From: an uncultured Bacteroidales bacterium
GTDB taxonomy: Bacteria; Bacteroidota; Bacteroidia; Bacteroidales; UBA932
Direction of reading: 5' to 3'
Length of the DNA stretch: 50,154 nt
NCBI GenBank assembly: GCA_947168525.1
Contig: CAMVMG010000015.1
Span: forward strand, 1-50,154
Shown here: piece by piece, positions 49,411 through 50,154 of the stretch
Position numbering within the stretch: position 1 is the first letter of the stretch
How the letters are laid out: each line of letters opens with the position of its first letter
Translations under genes and position numbers: made by a program
Notes under the pieces: model-generated
What the model saw: the letters and a program-made list of their open reading frames with translations, nothing else
The model's database searches: none
What the model was told of the DNA's origin: nothing

Positions 49411-49415
49411 TTGTG

Positions 49416-49423
49416 CAAAGATA
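49416..49423 (-). promoter_or_regulatory. Minus-7 box for the DUF4294 gene
   Basis: TATCTTTG on the minus strand ends five bases before the ATG at 49410; another nearly leaderless arrangement. Confidence 0.55.
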
Positions 49424-49599
49424 CGGCATTGCAAAAAAACTGCCAAACGCGTCATTTCGTGAAAAGCAATTTCGAGCCTTGCTGGCCGATGTCGAAAAAT
49501 AACGGGAATAATTTTTAACAATACAAGGAACTCATTATATATCAGAATGTTAAGTGTTAAAAACATCGGTCGAAAATGTTAAAAAAATACGCAAAAAAG
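49424..49599. other. AT-rich intergenic part between the DUF4294 gene and the rplP promoter
   Basis: The space between the two genes is 308 bases. Apart from the two promoters it holds AT-rich DNA with a weak inverted pair (CCGATGT near 49485 and ACATCGG near 49563) and repeated GTTAAAAA/GTTAAAAAAA strings. No gene, tRNA or clear terminator is visible. Confidence 0.4.
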
Positions 49600-49630
49600 T
49601 TTGTGTATTTGAAAAAAATTCGTAACTTTG
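49600..49630 (+). promoter_or_regulatory. Promoter of the second ribosomal operon segment (rplP onward)
   Basis: TTTG (49600-49603), exactly 19 bases, then TAACTTTG (49623-49630). The predicted leader to the ATG at 49719 is about 85 bases, long enough for a regulatory structure. Confidence 0.75.
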
Positions 49631-49718
49631 CAATCCCGAAATTGGAGCAAAACGCACCCAACCAGCTGAGTTTCAATAAGTTAGGGACTTATAAGGAATT
49701 TTTAAAAACATTACAGCA

Positions 49719-50141
49719 ATGTTACAGCCTAAAAGAACAAAATTCAGAAGGGAACAGAAAAACCGCATGAAGGGCAATTCCGGTCGTGGAAACCAGCTTG
49801 CATTCGGTTCTTTCGGCCTCAAGAACCTTGAGAATTGCTGGCTTACCGCCCAGCAGATTGAGGCTGCCCGTCAGGCCATCTCCCGTCGCATGAACCGTGA
49901 AGGTCAGATCTGGATCCGTGTCTTCCCCGTGAAGCCGTTCACCGCCAAGCCGCTCGATACCCGTATGGGTAAAGGTAAGGGTGACCCTCAGGGCTTTGTC
50001 GCTCCTATCACTCCGGGCCGTATCCTCTTCGAGGCAGAGGGTGTTTCCCTCGCTACCGCCAAAGAGGCTATGCGTCTTGCCGCTAACAAACTTCCCGTCG
50101 CCACCAAGTTCGTGGTCCGCAGGGATTATGTAGAAGAATAA
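49719..50141 (+). CDS. rplP: 50S ribosomal protein L16
   Basis: L16 organises the A-site region of 23S rRNA. The 140-aa protein has [32 protein letters not shown] [42 protein letters not shown] and ATKFVVRR near the end. It would normally be directly after rpsC; here it is about 10.4 kb away with its own promoter. The window ends 13 bases after its stop, and the following AGGAGGA-like GGAGGAG could precede rpmC (L29). Confidence 0.98.
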   Translation: MLQPKRTKFRREQKNRMKGNSGRGNQLAFGSFGLKNLENCWLTAQQIEAARQAISRRMNREGQIWIRVFPVKPFTAKPLDTRMGKGKGDPQGFVAPITPGRILFEAEGVSLATAKEAMRLAANKLPVATKFVVRRDYVEE

Positions 50142-50154
50142 TCATTGGAGGAGA

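Noticed and set aside
39270..49718. The 10.4-kb block inside the ribosomal operon as a prophage, transposon or integrative element
   Set aside because: Its genes are mostly core functions (uvrC, acpP, ftsX, uppP, lpxH-like) with normal composition; no integrase, transposase, terminal repeats or attachment sites were seen. Rearrangement fits better.
1..50154. tRNA, rRNA, riboswitch and origin signals
   Set aside because: Intergenic regions were read for cloverleaf-like arms with TTCRA, rRNA motifs, known riboswitch cores and DnaA-box clusters; none was convincing.

Overview
The window comes from a Bacteroidota genome, most likely order Bacteroidales. Three things point there. About twenty genes are preceded by the Bacteroidota minus-7 box TAnnTTTG rather than by Shine-Dalgarno sequences. 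Several Bacteroidota-restricted families are present (DUF4252, DUF4270, DUF4294, DUF3098, BACON, DUF4369). MurA carries Asp at the usual catalytic Cys. Coding DNA is moderately GC-rich. I see no tRNA, rRNA, CRISPR array, transposase or integrase. Genus cannot be decided from the sequence.

Layout. 1-2.1 kb: the tail of an MBOAT acyltransferase, then a secreted two-domain SGNH plus alpha/beta-hydrolase esterase. 2.1-4.6 kb: rsmA and a membrane-spanning kelch/AraC regulator. 4.7-10.4 kb: an accessory block with a giant BACON/leucine-rich-like lipoprotein and a DUF3990/HTH gene pair resembling an ADP-ribosyltransferase toxin-antitoxin module. 10.4-14.1 kb: M28 peptidase, EamA transporter, PagL-like lipid A deacylase. 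14.1-19.5 kb: aspS-murB-murA-aminotransferase, an operon with zero or negative spacing. 19.5-21.4 kb: aldo/keto reductase and dapF. 21.4-23.3 kb: an ECF sigma/anti-sigma pair between two DUF4252 genes. 23.3-30.7 kb: dapA-dapD-asd-dapE/argE-like-dapB, rubrerythrin and a short thrA. With dapF and an unassigned aminotransferase this is nearly a full succinylase route from aspartate to meso-diaminopimelate, next to peptidoglycan precursor genes. 30.7-35.2 kb: cdaA, mutS2, a YraN gene and a degenerate mannose-1-phosphate guanylyltransferase. 35.3-39.3 kb: rplC-rplD-rplW-rplB-rpsS-rplV-rpsC. 39.4-49.4 kb: thioredoxin-fold lipoprotein, uvrC, pnuC, acpP, DUF4270, a short glycogen-synthase-like gene, ftsX, DUF3098, uppP, lpxH-like, DUF4294. 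49.7 kb to the end: rplP.

Three observations stand out. (1) Short palindromic elements sit in frame inside conserved enzyme genes (murB, dapF, the dapE-like gene, the aminotransferase). One family has an almost invariant 30-nt core flanked by self-complementary arms that differ between loci, which recalls Rickettsia palindromic elements. (2) The normally contiguous S10 ribosomal operon is cut between rpsC and rplP by about 10.4 kb of unrelated genes, with a terminator on one side and a promoter on the other, and rpsJ is not in front of rplC. (3) Two further palindrome families occupy intergenic space: an approximately 109-nt nested inverted repeat present twice, and a tandem pair of 31-nt hairpins between dapD and asd.

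All function calls rest on reading motifs by eye. No database search, alignment or fold program was run.
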